The notes: generated from the letters alone by a model not told the origin. A DNA stretch of 14,421 bases from JBOFHT01 sp051649785 (GCA_051649785.1 JBOFHT010000030.1:1-14421); one strand, 5' to 3'. Numbered from the stretch's first letter, positions 7,070-14,209 are shown. Translations and numbers: made by a program.

Positions 7070-8530
7070 TTAGAAATTAAATAATGATTTTTGTGGACTT
7101 TCCTTTTTATTATCTTCCTTTCTTTCTTTTTTATTTTTTTTTGCTTCCTTTTTATCTTTTGTAAATGTATTTTCTTTATTTTTTGGAATTTCATTGCTAC
7201 TTGAAGATTGAGTATTTATTTTAGTTTTAGTTGTTTTATTTTTATTAGTTTTCCAGGGTTTAGATAAATCATTTTGTTTACTTAATTTAGTTTTTGATTC
7301 TTTTTTATTTTTTGGAACTTTAAGTTTATGAGTTCTGAATCGCTTAACTTCATCATCTTCTAAATTAAGATAAGTAGCTATTTCATAAGCAGTATCATCA
7401 TTTTGAAACATTATTTCAAGATAGGGAAACATGGAAATAGCTTCATATTTAGAAATATGGAGATTCTCAGACATTTTTACTGCTATTTTATCTTGTAGGG
7501 CTCTTTTTCCTTTAGTTCTACCCATTAATGAAAATGTTTTTGGATATTGAATTTTAGTAAATTTCTTATATCTTTCTTTTTTAGCTAATGCTACTCCAAC
7601 TCCCATAAAATCAGAGGCATACCTCCAATAAGTATAATTTCTACTAGATCTAGCTCTTCCAAAGTAAAGGTCTGCTTCAGCTATCTTTGAGTAAGCTTTT
7701 TTAATTTCTAATGGATGTTCATATTCAATAGGAATATTTTCAGCAATATATTGCATTACAAGCTCGGGATCTTCTTCTAATTCCCGAAGAGATTTTTTAA
7801 CTTTTATGGGGTCATTACTTTTTAAAACCCTAGCTATCCCATCAAAAATAGTAGCCCTATTATCTTTGTGTGAAGTTGATTTTAAGTCATCTAATGTAAT
7901 TTTCTTTGTATTTTCACTAATAACTTGTAAATTATTAATAGCTGAACGCATATCTCCTGCGGAGTTCTTAGCTAATTCTTTTATGGCATCTTGGTCAAAT
8001 TCAATCCCCTCTTTAGTAGCTATTTTTTTAAGTAGCATATTAATTGAAGGAGTTCGTACTTTAGGTATTTTAATAACAATACATTTAGTTTTAATTGTAC
8101 TTAATCTATTACTATATAAATCATTAGCCATCATAACCATAGGGTGCTTGGTATCCTTAATAATTTTATTAATAGCTCTACTTCCACCTCTATCATCATT
8201 ACCAGATATACCATCAACTTCATCTAGTATGATTAATTTATGATCCACTCCAAAAAATGAATAAGTATTTGCAGATTCTCCTATTGTATTCATCAATATA
8301 TCATATGATCTTTTGTTACTTGCATTTAATTCAATGTTATCTGAAAACTCATTTGCTATTACATATGCTAGTGTAGTTTTACCTACTCCTGCAGGCCCTA
8401 CTAATAAAAGTGGTTTTTGGGATTCACCATTTTTCCACTTAGCTATCCAACCTTCAATGGTTTTTTTATTTCTACCTAATCCTAAAACATCTTTAAATGT
8501 TTTTGGTCGGTATTTATCTACCCATAACAT
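7070..8530 (-). CDS. rfcL: Replication factor C large subunit (clamp loader)
   Basis: The AAA+ large subunit of the archaeal RFC complex, which opens and loads PCNA onto primed DNA. From ATG 8530 it has 486 residues: WVDKYRPK at the start, Walker A GPAGVGKT (45-52), Walker B LIILDEVD (99-106), sensor-1 region MMAND (133-137), the collar domain, then a Lys-rich tail of about 80 residues ending in QKSLFNF (480-486), a PCNA-interacting motif. A GTG at 8542 would add MIDK, but its GTGAT looks like the ribosome binding site for 8530, as in rfcS. It follows rfcS after 18 bases, so it is the second gene of an operon. No intein is present. The tail is longer than the AAA+ function needs and probably binds DNA or PCNA. 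Confidence 0.95.
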   Translation of the reverse strand: MLWVDKYRPKTFKDVLGLGRNKKTIEGWIAKWKNGESQKPLLLVGPAGVGKTTLAYVIANEFSDNIELNASNKRSYDILMNTIGESANTYSFFGVDHKLIILDEVDGISGNDDRGGSRAINKIIKDTKHPMVMMANDLYSNRLSTIKTKCIVIKIPKVRTPSINMLLKKIATKEGIEFDQDAIKELAKNSAGDMRSAINNLQVISENTKKITLDDLKSTSHKDNRATIFDGIARVLKSNDPIKVKKSLRELEEDPELVMQYIAENIPIEYEHPLEIKKAYSKIAEADLYFGRARSSRNYTYWRYASDFMGVGVALAKKERYKKFTKIQYPKTFSLMGRTKGKRALQDKIAVKMSENLHISKYEAISMFPYLEIMFQNDDTAYEIATYLNLEDDEVKRFRTHKLKVPKNKKESKTKLSKQNDLSKPWKTNKNKTTKTKINTQSSSSNEIPKNKENTFTKDKKEAKKNKKERKEDNKKESPQKSLFNF

Positions 8531-8537
8531 TTTATCA

Positions 8538-8542
8538 ATCAC
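8538..8542 (-). promoter_or_regulatory. Ribosome binding site GTGAT deciding the rfcL start
   Basis: On the minus strand GTGAT lies seven bases before ATG 8530 and matches the anti-Shine-Dalgarno complement GGTGATC. Its GTG can be misread as a start codon. The conserved protein begins right after the ATG with LWVDKYRPK. Confidence 0.6.
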
Positions 8543-8548
8543 AAAAAT

Positions 8549-9496
8549 TTACAAAAATTTAGTTAAAAGAGCTTCTAGCTGGATTTTTGGATTTGCCCCT
8601 TCCCTTATTCTAAAATCAGTTTCCGCTATAGCTTCTATAATTTCAATATATTTATCTCCTTCAATTTTGCCTTCCATAATTCTTCTTGTAATATCTTGAT
8701 AAATTTGATTAACCATATCTTCGCCACTGGTACCTTGTAAAACCATTATTTCTCTTAAAATATCACGTGCTGCCATAAAGTCTTTAGCAAATGCTCTTGT
8801 AACCATTTTATTAATGTCTTTAGGCTTTGCTTTTGATATTACTTCATGAACAGTTTCTTCTGTAATCTTTTCTCCAATTGTTGAAGAAGCTTGTAAAATA
8901 TTAATTGATTTACGCATATCCCCTTCTGCAAAATAAACAATTAAATCAATAGCAGAGTCTGAATATTCTACTCCTTCTTCATTAGCTATAAATTTTAACC
9001 TTCCAACAATATTTCCACTTTTTACTGGTGTAAATCTAAATATTGCACAACGAGACTGTATAGGATCAATAATTTTTGAAGAATAATTGCATGAAAGTAT
9101 AAATGATGAAGTTTTTGTATACATTTCCATTTCACGCCTAAGAGCATGTTGTGCATCTTTAGTCATGTTATCTACTTCATCTAAGAATATTATTCTAAAT
9201 GGAGCTCCAACTGGCTTTAATCTACAGAAACTTTTAATATTTGTTCTTACAGTTTCTATACCTCTTGCATCTGAAGCATTTAATTCAAGGAAGTTTTGTT
9301 TCCAATATTCACCTAAAACTGATTTAGCTAATGTTAATGCAGTTGTAGTTTTTCCAACTCCAGCTGGACCTGTAAACATTAAATTAGGCATTCCTTGTTC
9401 ATTAATATAAGGTTCAAGTCTACTAATCACATGTTCTTGCCCAACAATATCTTTTAATTCCTTTGGCCTATATTTTTCTACCCATGGTCCATTCAT
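8549..9496 (-). CDS. rfcS: Replication factor C small subunit (clamp loader)
   Basis: The AAA+ small subunit that forms most of the RFC ring and supplies ATP hydrolysis for PCNA loading. From ATG 9496 it has 315 residues, normal for the family: PWVEKYRPKEL at the start, VGQEHV, Walker A GPAGVGKT (43-50), Walker B IIFLDEVD (102-109), LSCNYSSKII, and the SRC arginine-finger motif (148-150). No intein interrupts it, though inteins are common in some archaeal RfcS. A GTG at 9505 would add three residues, but GTGAT there is better read as the ribosome binding site. It is first in an rfcS-rfcL operon transcribed from the AT-rich region to its right. Confidence 0.97.
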   Translation of the reverse strand: MNGPWVEKYRPKELKDIVGQEHVISRLEPYINEQGMPNLMFTGPAGVGKTTTALTLAKSVLGEYWKQNFLELNASDARGIETVRTNIKSFCRLKPVGAPFRIIFLDEVDNMTKDAQHALRREMEMYTKTSSFILSCNYSSKIIDPIQSRCAIFRFTPVKSGNIVGRLKFIANEEGVEYSDSAIDLIVYFAEGDMRKSINILQASSTIGEKITEETVHEVISKAKPKDINKMVTRAFAKDFMAARDILREIMVLQGTSGEDMVNQIYQDITRRIMEGKIEGDKYIEIIEAIAETDFRIREGANPKIQLEALLTKFL

Positions 9497-9500
9497 TGTA

Positions 9501-9505
9501 ATCAC
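9501..9505 (-). promoter_or_regulatory. Ribosome binding site GTGAT deciding the rfcS start
   Basis: Minus-strand GTGAT is followed by TACA and then ATG at 9496. The arrangement parallels rfcL, and the conserved RfcS N-terminus (MNGPWVEKYRP) follows the ATG, so the upstream GTG is unlikely to be the start. Confidence 0.6.
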
Positions 9506-9535
9506 ACATTAAATAATTTTGATTAATAATAAATA

Positions 9536-9592
9536 TTTTAAGTTTTATTTTTATAAACTTTTTAAGCTTTTTTATAGTTTTTTAAGTTTTAT
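9536..9592 (-). promoter_or_regulatory. rfcS promoter region: TATA box flanked by repeated AAAA(G)CTTAAAA
   Basis: On the minus strand TTTATAAA (9550-9557) is a good archaeal TATA box about 54 bases before ATG 9496, so transcription would begin near 9525. Three near-palindromic copies of AAAA(G)CTTAAAA surround it; their + strand cores TTTTAAG start at 9536, 9560 and 9580. The outer copies are identical over 13 bases. They could be operators. The rest of the gap, 9593-9774, holds AT-rich sequence with no gene I can support. Confidence 0.45.
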
Positions 9593-9774
9593 ATTTTGAT
9601 TATAATACTATTTCTAATATATGTTTCAATGATTATATAGTTTATCATAGCTATAAAAAACTAATATCTTGTATTAAAAATATTCTAAAATTTATTACAT
9701 GTTATTAAGTATTATCTGAGAGTTTCAGCTGATTTACATGGGATTTATTAGAAATTATTTAAAATAAATAATTA

Positions 9775-9798
9775 AGAGTAGAATTTTAACTCTACTCT
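9775..9798 (-). terminator. Hairpin over the stop codon of the beta-helix gene
   Basis: AGAGTAGA (9775-9782) and TCTACTCT (9791-9798) pair perfectly around an 8-base loop. On the minus strand the stop TAG (9794-9792) lies in the first arm, and a T-rich stretch (CTTAATTATTTATTTT) follows the second. This fits an intrinsic-type terminator for the minus-strand gene. Confidence 0.6.
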
Positions 9799-11300
9799 GT
9801 TAAAATGTTTTTCTTGTTATTTTTAAAAGTGTTTTTGTAAAGTATTGGTTTTCCAGTTTTTTGCTGGACTATTCCATATCTATTACTTATGATTTTATTG
9901 GTCTTTATTTTATTAGATTTACCATAGCTAAATATTCCAGAATATCCTTTTTTAATGGTATTGGATTGTATTAGATTTTTATTAGCTCCTGATATGGAAA
10001 TTCCCATATCTACATTATATAAATTATTATACCTAATTTTATTAGAATCACTTTTTTTATATACTGAAATTCCAAGCCCTTTATAAATTCTAGAATTAAA
10101 TTTAAGATAACTTATACTATTAGACTTTATATCATTATTATAACATTTTGATATTAACATTATTCCAGAAAGCCCATACTTTATTTTGTTAGAATATATT
10201 TTGTTTCCTTTACTTTTTTCTAAAATTATTCCTCCACTATTAACATTTTTAAATGAGGTTATTATATTTTTATTTACACTATTATAATTACTACTTAAAA
10301 TTGAAATACCATACCTACTTTTTAGTGTATTATCTAATATTTTATTTTTAGATCCTTCACTTAAAAGTATTGAATAATTACTATTAATGACTTTATTTTT
10401 TTCTATATAATTATTATAAGATGAAATAATAGCTATTGAACAATTAGAATTTGATACATTATTTTTATAGATATTGTTATTTTTGGAATATAAGAGTGAA
10501 ACTGAAATATTTTTACTTGATAATTTATTGTATGATATTTTATTATTAGAAGAATAACCTACAAAAACTGAAAAATTATCATTACTTATATTATTATAAG
10601 ATATTTGGTTATCATTGGAATAGCCAACACCTACAGATATAATATTATATTTTAAGTTATTATATTTTACTTGATTTTTATTTGAGCTTTTATTTATAAA
10701 TATTCCTTTTTCTACTTTACTTATATTATTTTTAGTTATTTTATTTGATTGGCTGTTAGATAACAATATTCCTGTTGTATTTTTTTTATTACTAGTTATT
10801 ACATTGTTATTTATAGTTGTATTGTTGGAATTGGTTAATACAATACCAGTTTCACTATTTTCTATTTTATTATTTTTTATCTGGTTATTTTTAGTATTTA
10901 TACTACTAATACTTGTATTATAATTATTAATAGCCAATCCACTAATATTTGTGTTATTTGATTTTACTGTAATGGCGGTTCCAGTATTATTTCCATTAAA
11001 TATTACAGTTCCACTAGCCATTAAGTTTATAGTCTTAGTAATTGTTATTTGTAGGTTGTTGTAGATTCCGTTTTGGAAGATGATGTTATCCCCATTACCT
11101 ATATGAATGCCTCCAATTGTCCCAGTTCCTAAGAAGAAGTTTTTTATTTCTTCATTTGTATTTATAGTATTAATATTTATTGTAGCAGCACTTACACAAG
11201 AGATAGCTAAGCTAGCTACTAATAAAAACATGACAATAGTTCCAAATAACTTAATTGTTTCTCTATTTTTATTTTTGCTTTGTCCTTTTTTCCTTATCAT
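9792..11300 (-). CDS. Secreted right-handed parallel beta-helix (NosD/PbH1-type) surface protein
   Basis: A 502-residue exported protein, probably a cell-surface or secreted adhesin-like protein. A basic start and a hydrophobic stretch (18-36) ending VSAAT form a signal peptide, cut near residue 38. The rest is repeated coils of about 23 residues with the pattern small/hydrophobic-N-x-I, for example NKITKNNIS, NQISYNNIS, NKISYNKLS and NSIS, typical of PbH1 repeats. Two neighbouring coils begin alike (VGVGYSNDNQISYNNIS and VFVGYSSNNKISYNKLS), showing internal duplication. There is no C-terminal membrane segment, Ig-like repeat or cell-wall-binding repeat, so it is probably released, loosely held, or shortened relative to large methanogen adhesins. 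GAGTTGAT lies just upstream of the ATG. A carbohydrate-active role is possible but not shown. Confidence 0.82.
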   Translation of the reverse strand: MIRKKGQSKNKNRETIKLFGTIVMFLLVASLAISCVSAATININTINTNEEIKNFFLGTGTIGGIHIGNGDNIIFQNGIYNNLQITITKTINLMASGTVIFNGNNTGTAITVKSNNTNISGLAINNYNTSISSINTKNNQIKNNKIENSETGIVLTNSNNTTINNNVITSNKKNTTGILLSNSQSNKITKNNISKVEKGIFINKSSNKNQVKYNNLKYNIISVGVGYSNDNQISYNNISNDNFSVFVGYSSNNKISYNKLSSKNISVSLLYSKNNNIYKNNVSNSNCSIAIISSYNNYIEKNKVINSNYSILLSEGSKNKILDNTLKSRYGISILSSNYNSVNKNIITSFKNVNSGGIILEKSKGNKIYSNKIKYGLSGIMLISKCYNNDIKSNSISYLKFNSRIYKGLGISVYKKSDSNKIRYNNLYNVDMGISISGANKNLIQSNTIKKGYSGIFSYGKSNKIKTNKIISNRYGIVQQKTGKPILYKNTFKNNKKNILTE

Positions 11301-11333
11301 ATTATCAACTCTTTATTTTAAGCTTCTATGACT

Positions 11334-11343
11334 TTAATATATG
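11334..11343 (-). promoter_or_regulatory. Candidate TATA box for the beta-helix gene
   Basis: ATATATTAAA on the minus strand lies 34-43 bases before the ATG at 11300, giving a short leader. The remaining gap to 11560 is AT-rich, and I see no gene in it. Confidence 0.35.
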
Positions 11344-11563
11344 ATTTATTTAATAAGTAATTTATCCTAGAGCATCATGTAACTAATATTTACAACTTAT
11401 ATAATTATTGTATATATTTTTATTTTTTATATGCTATTCATAAAAACACTCATACTTATAAATTTCATAATCATACTCGCCAATGCTCATTTAAAGTAGC
11501 TAAATATATTAATTATGACATTTATATTATAATTTAAGACAACTAGTCATATTACAATTCAAT

Positions 11564-11577
11564 TATATAATATATAT
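11564..11577 (+). promoter_or_regulatory. Candidate TATA region upstream of the 132-bp repeat
   Basis: TATATAATATATAT is the strongest TATA-like stretch on + here. Transcription would begin near 11595-11600, before the tandem repeat, so the repeat would be inside the transcript of the FwdC-like gene. A weaker TATA-like TAAATATAA at 11909-11917 could instead serve ATG 11955 directly. Confidence 0.3.
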
Positions 11578-11615
11578 CTATTACTATTAATATTATCCTT
11601 ATTACTTTGGCTTTT

Positions 11616-11873
11616 ATTTGTATTTGTGATGCTATGAGTAAGAATTTAATTAGTGTTAATGGGAGTAGGGGTACTAATTCTATTAATAGTGCCCATATTA
11701 AGGATTTTAATAATATTAGTATTAGTATTAGTATTAATAATGGTAATATTTGTATTTGTGATGCTATGAGTAAGAATTTAATTAGTGTTAATGGGAGTAT
11801 GGGTACTAATTCTATTAATAGTGTCCATATTAAGGATTTTAATAATATTAATATTAGTATTAATAATAGTAAT
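11616..11873 (+). repeat. 132-bp tandem repeat, two copies, in frame with the downstream gene
   Basis: Copy 1 is 11616-11747. Copy 2 is 11748-11873 and is six bases shorter. The differences seen include AGG to ATG, GCC to GTC, AGT to AAT and one in-frame deletion. The unit is 44 codons and stays open through both copies into the FwdC-like frame, reading ICICDAMSKNLISVNGS at the head of each copy. Each copy has GTGAT, three bases, then ATG (11634 and 11766). The + strand is very poor in C: about 26 G against 6 C in copy 1. Lys is AAG and Gly/Arg include GGG and AGG, unlike the AAA, GGA and AGA usual in neighbouring genes. It may be an untranslated leader or an N-terminal extension. Confidence 0.88.
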
Positions 11874-11954
11874 AATATTAATAATGGTCGTAATGATGAT
11901 AATAGCAATAAATATAACAGTTATAATAAAATAAATGTCAATTTAGGGGATAAT

Positions 11955-12956
11955 ATGTTTAATATATTTAAAAAAGATAAAAATAATAAAAAAAACAGTT
12001 CTAATGAGGATGTTCTTAATCAAGTTTCTAATAATGATAGTATTATTGAATTAAATGTTGAAGGTACTGTTGACTGTCTTTGTGACTTTACTTACAACTT
12101 TTACTGGAACCATAAAGGAAAAAAGATGGAATTAGATGATATAATTCCTGGAACTAATTATAGCTACTCTTTTGTTGTCGAACATCTTAAAAATGGTGGT
12201 TCTATCCGTATTAATGGAAATGCTGGTCATCGTCTTTGTTCTAGCATGGGTGTTGACTTAAAGTACTTTGGTGGAACTGGTAAAACTGTTTCTGTTGGAA
12301 ATGTCTTTGTTGAAGGAGATGTTTCAAGTAGAATGGGAATTAGTATGGTTAAAGGGGCTATTTATGTAGCTGGAAAAGTTACAGGACCTATTGGAAATAT
12401 TGTTGAAGTAAAATCTGATATTAACAAATACAGAAAATTTATTTCTATTACCGAAGTTCTAGAATCTAATCTTACTAATGAAAAATTCATAAAAGCTAAT
12501 ATATCAAAAAATAGTAAAAAAATCAGTAAAATCGAGCTTAATGATGATTTTGTAAGGGATACTGTTGGAGCTCGTCTTAATAAAGATTGTGAAATCATTG
12601 TAAATAATAATGTAGATCTTTCTACTGGAATCCTTATGAAAAAAGGTATTGTTAGGGTTAATGGTACCAATACTAAGTTAAGTGCAGGTAAAAACACAGC
12701 TGCTCTTTTAAATGGAGGAACTATTATTATAAATGGTAATTGTGATGATTTCACTGCTGTTGAAATGAAAAAAGGCCTTTTAATTGTTAATGGCGATGCC
12801 GGTAAATTCTTAGGGGCTAAAAAGGTATCTGGTGTCATTCTTGCTAAAAATGGTTCTTCAATCCATCCAACTAAGAAGCATATTTTGTGGGATAATGATA
12901 AAGCTACTTTAACTAAGTATATGATTAATCCTACAGGATTTTCTAAGTTTGAATAG
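11955..12956 (+). CDS. FwdC-like / glutamate synthase GXGXG-domain protein
   Basis: A 333-residue protein with the parallel beta-helix fold shared by subunit C of formylmethanofuran dehydrogenase and the C-terminal domain of glutamate synthase. Repeated turns appear as GGSIRINGNAG, VKGAIYVAGKVTG, KKGIVRVNG, NGGTIIINGN and KKGLLIVNGDAG. It is not plain FwdC: a charged Lys/Asn-rich start (1-25), a C-x-C pair in VDCLCDF, and a divergent middle segment set it apart. Similar methanogen proteins carry the old label tributyrin esterase; I see no esterase motif to support that. AGGGGAT (11945-11951) supports ATG 11955. The frame is open upstream to TTG 11607 through the 132-bp repeat, so ATG 11634 (440 residues) is a possible alternative start. 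It stands alone, without fwd/fmd genes. A structural or cofactor-holding role is likely; the function is unknown. Confidence 0.82.
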   Translation: MFNIFKKDKNNKKNSSNEDVLNQVSNNDSIIELNVEGTVDCLCDFTYNFYWNHKGKKMELDDIIPGTNYSYSFVVEHLKNGGSIRINGNAGHRLCSSMGVDLKYFGGTGKTVSVGNVFVEGDVSSRMGISMVKGAIYVAGKVTGPIGNIVEVKSDINKYRKFISITEVLESNLTNEKFIKANISKNSKKISKIELNDDFVRDTVGARLNKDCEIIVNNNVDLSTGILMKKGIVRVNGTNTKLSAGKNTAALLNGGTIIINGNCDDFTAVEMKKGLLIVNGDAGKFLGAKKVSGVILAKNGSSIHPTKKHILWDNDKATLTKYMINPTGFSKFE

Positions 12957-13010
12957 TTATTTTAAGGTGATATGATAACATATATTAAGTATAATAAGTG
13001 TAGTTGAACA

Positions 13011-13022
13011 TTGGAGGATATT
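13011..13022 (+). other. Orphan copy of the htpX ribosome binding segment
   Basis: TTGGAGGATATT here is identical to 13221-13232 just before htpX, but TCT stands where ATG should be and no reading frame follows. The gap 12957-13220 otherwise holds AT-rich sequence, with AAGGTGAT directly abutting an 11-codon ORF at 12972. It may be a decayed gene start or duplicated leader, or chance. Confidence 0.35.
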
Positions 13023-13154
13023 TCTGAAATTAATTTTCAATTAAACTTATTCTGTATTAAATTTAGAAAAATATATATGTATTTAAGGATAATATTATAT
13101 TGATAAATTTAGTAAATTAATAGTAAGAATATATTAAAATTATGAATAAAATTT

Positions 13155-13180
13155 AACTGGTATAAACTGGTATAAATTTA
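13155..13180 (+). promoter_or_regulatory. htpX promoter: 10-bp tandem repeat running into a TATA box
   Basis: AACTGGTATA occurs twice in tandem (13155-13164 and 13165-13174), and the second copy merges into TATAAATTTA (13171-13180). With archaeal spacing, transcription would begin near 13200, about 30 bases before ATG 13233. The repeat covers where TBP and TFB would bind, so it may be two promoter elements or an operator. Confidence 0.5.
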
Positions 13181-13222
13181 TTTTAAGTGTTTAATTAATA
13201 AAAAATAATAAATTAAATTATT

Positions 13223-13228
13223 GGAGGA
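13223..13228 (+). promoter_or_regulatory. Ribosome binding site GGAGGA deciding the htpX start
   Basis: GGAGGA is followed by TATT and then ATG 13233. The overlapping TTG at 13221 is therefore unlikely to be the start codon. This is the strongest Shine-Dalgarno match in the window that is followed by a start codon. Confidence 0.7.
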
Positions 13229-13232
13229 TATT

Positions 13233-14201
13233 ATGAATTCAAGTAGTTTTAAGCTTCAATTACGTTTATGGATAGCTATGGCTTTATTATTTGGTCTTGT
13301 TTATGCTATTCTAATTATTGCAGGTTCATTTTTAGGACTTACTGGTAATTTCACTTTCTTTGCAGTTATTGGACTAGTTATTATATTTATTCAGTATTTA
13401 ATTGGCCCTAAAATTGTTGAAAAAACAATGAAAGTTAAGTATGTTGATGAAATGCAAGAACCTAAATTACATTCAATTGTTACAGATTTAGCTATGATGG
13501 CTAATATTCCTAAACCAAAAATTGGTATTGCCGAAATTGATGTTCCTAATGCATTTGCATTTGGTAAAACAAAAAAAGATGGTAGAGTTTGTGTTACTAG
13601 AGGAATATTAAATATATTAGATGAGGATGAACTAAAAGCAGTTTTAGGTCATGAATTGGCTCATATTAAACACAATGACATGATTGTCACTACAATAGCT
13701 AGTGCTATTCCACTTGTTTGCTATTATATATTTATGTCATTTCTCTTTGGTGGAAATCGTGAAAATAATGGAGCTGGCTTAGCTATTGGTCTTTTGGCAC
13801 TTGTAGCTTACTTTGTAGGTCAACTAATTGTTCTTTTCATATCTCGTGTAAGAGAATACTATGCAGATGAAGGTAGTATTGAAATGGGAGCAAAACCTGA
13901 TAAATTAGCTTCAGCTCTTTATAAACTTGTTTATGGTGCAGCTGCCAGTGATGAAAAAGCAGTTAAAGATATTGAAGGTGTTAAAGCATTCTTTTTAAAT
14001 GATATTTCAAATGCTAAAAATGAGATTAATGATTTATCACAGCTTGATTTAGATAAAGATGGAACTATCTCATATTCTGAGCTTCAAGCTTTAAAAGAAA
14101 GTAATGTTAAAGTTAAAACGGGTGCTAAAGCAATGGAATTACTTTCAACACATCCAAATATGCTTAAAAGAATTAAAAAATTAGCTGAATTAAATAATTA
14201 A
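13233..14201 (+). CDS. htpX: HtpX-type membrane zinc metalloprotease with an EF-hand loop
   Basis: An M48-family protease of the cytoplasmic membrane that degrades damaged membrane proteins. From ATG 13233 it has 322 residues: two N-terminal membrane segments (about 12-34 and 40-58), zinc site HELAH (140-144) with third ligand E208 in REYYADE, two further membrane segments (about 154-172 and 184-204), and the family C-terminal HPNMLKRI. Between E208 and that C-terminal motif lies an unusual canonical EF-hand loop (272-283, DLDKDGTISYSE), which may bind calcium; its job is inferred. TTG at 13221 would add four residues, but TTGGAGGAT contains the GGAGGA ribosome binding site five bases before the ATG. 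The gene appears monocistronic, with its own promoter and a T-rich end. Confidence 0.93.
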   Translation: MNSSSFKLQLRLWIAMALLFGLVYAILIIAGSFLGLTGNFTFFAVIGLVIIFIQYLIGPKIVEKTMKVKYVDEMQEPKLHSIVTDLAMMANIPKPKIGIAEIDVPNAFAFGKTKKDGRVCVTRGILNILDEDELKAVLGHELAHIKHNDMIVTTIASAIPLVCYYIFMSFLFGGNRENNGAGLAIGLLALVAYFVGQLIVLFISRVREYYADEGSIEMGAKPDKLASALYKLVYGAAASDEKAVKDIEGVKAFFLNDISNAKNEINDLSQLDLDKDGTISYSELQALKESNVKVKTGAKAMELLSTHPNMLKRIKKLAELNN

Positions 14202-14209
14202 TTTTATTC

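Noticed and set aside
7806..9410. Three + strand frames of 107-145 codons opposite rfcL and rfcS
   Set aside because: They are antisense to strongly conserved AAA+ motifs and have no recognisable domain or start signal.
8549..9496. Intein in rfcS
   Set aside because: The Walker A and downstream motifs are uninterrupted and the length is normal for an intein-free subunit.
11552..11908. 118-codon minus-strand frame across the 132-bp repeat, reading as a very hydrophobic Leu/Ile protein
   Set aside because: It starts at TTG with no ribosome binding site, and its Leu/Ile richness is what antisense of Asn/Ser/Ile-coding AT-rich repeats produces. It most likely mirrors the repeat rather than encoding a membrane protein.
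12362..12838. 158-codon minus-strand frame inside the FwdC-like gene
   Set aside because: It is fully antisense to clear GXGXG repeats, and its Pro/Phe/Leu mix is typical of a shadow frame.
12972..13007. 11-codon ORF directly after AAGGTGAT
   Set aside because: The Shine-Dalgarno-like sequence touches the ATG with no spacing, and the peptide is too short to support. Noted only as an orphan signal.
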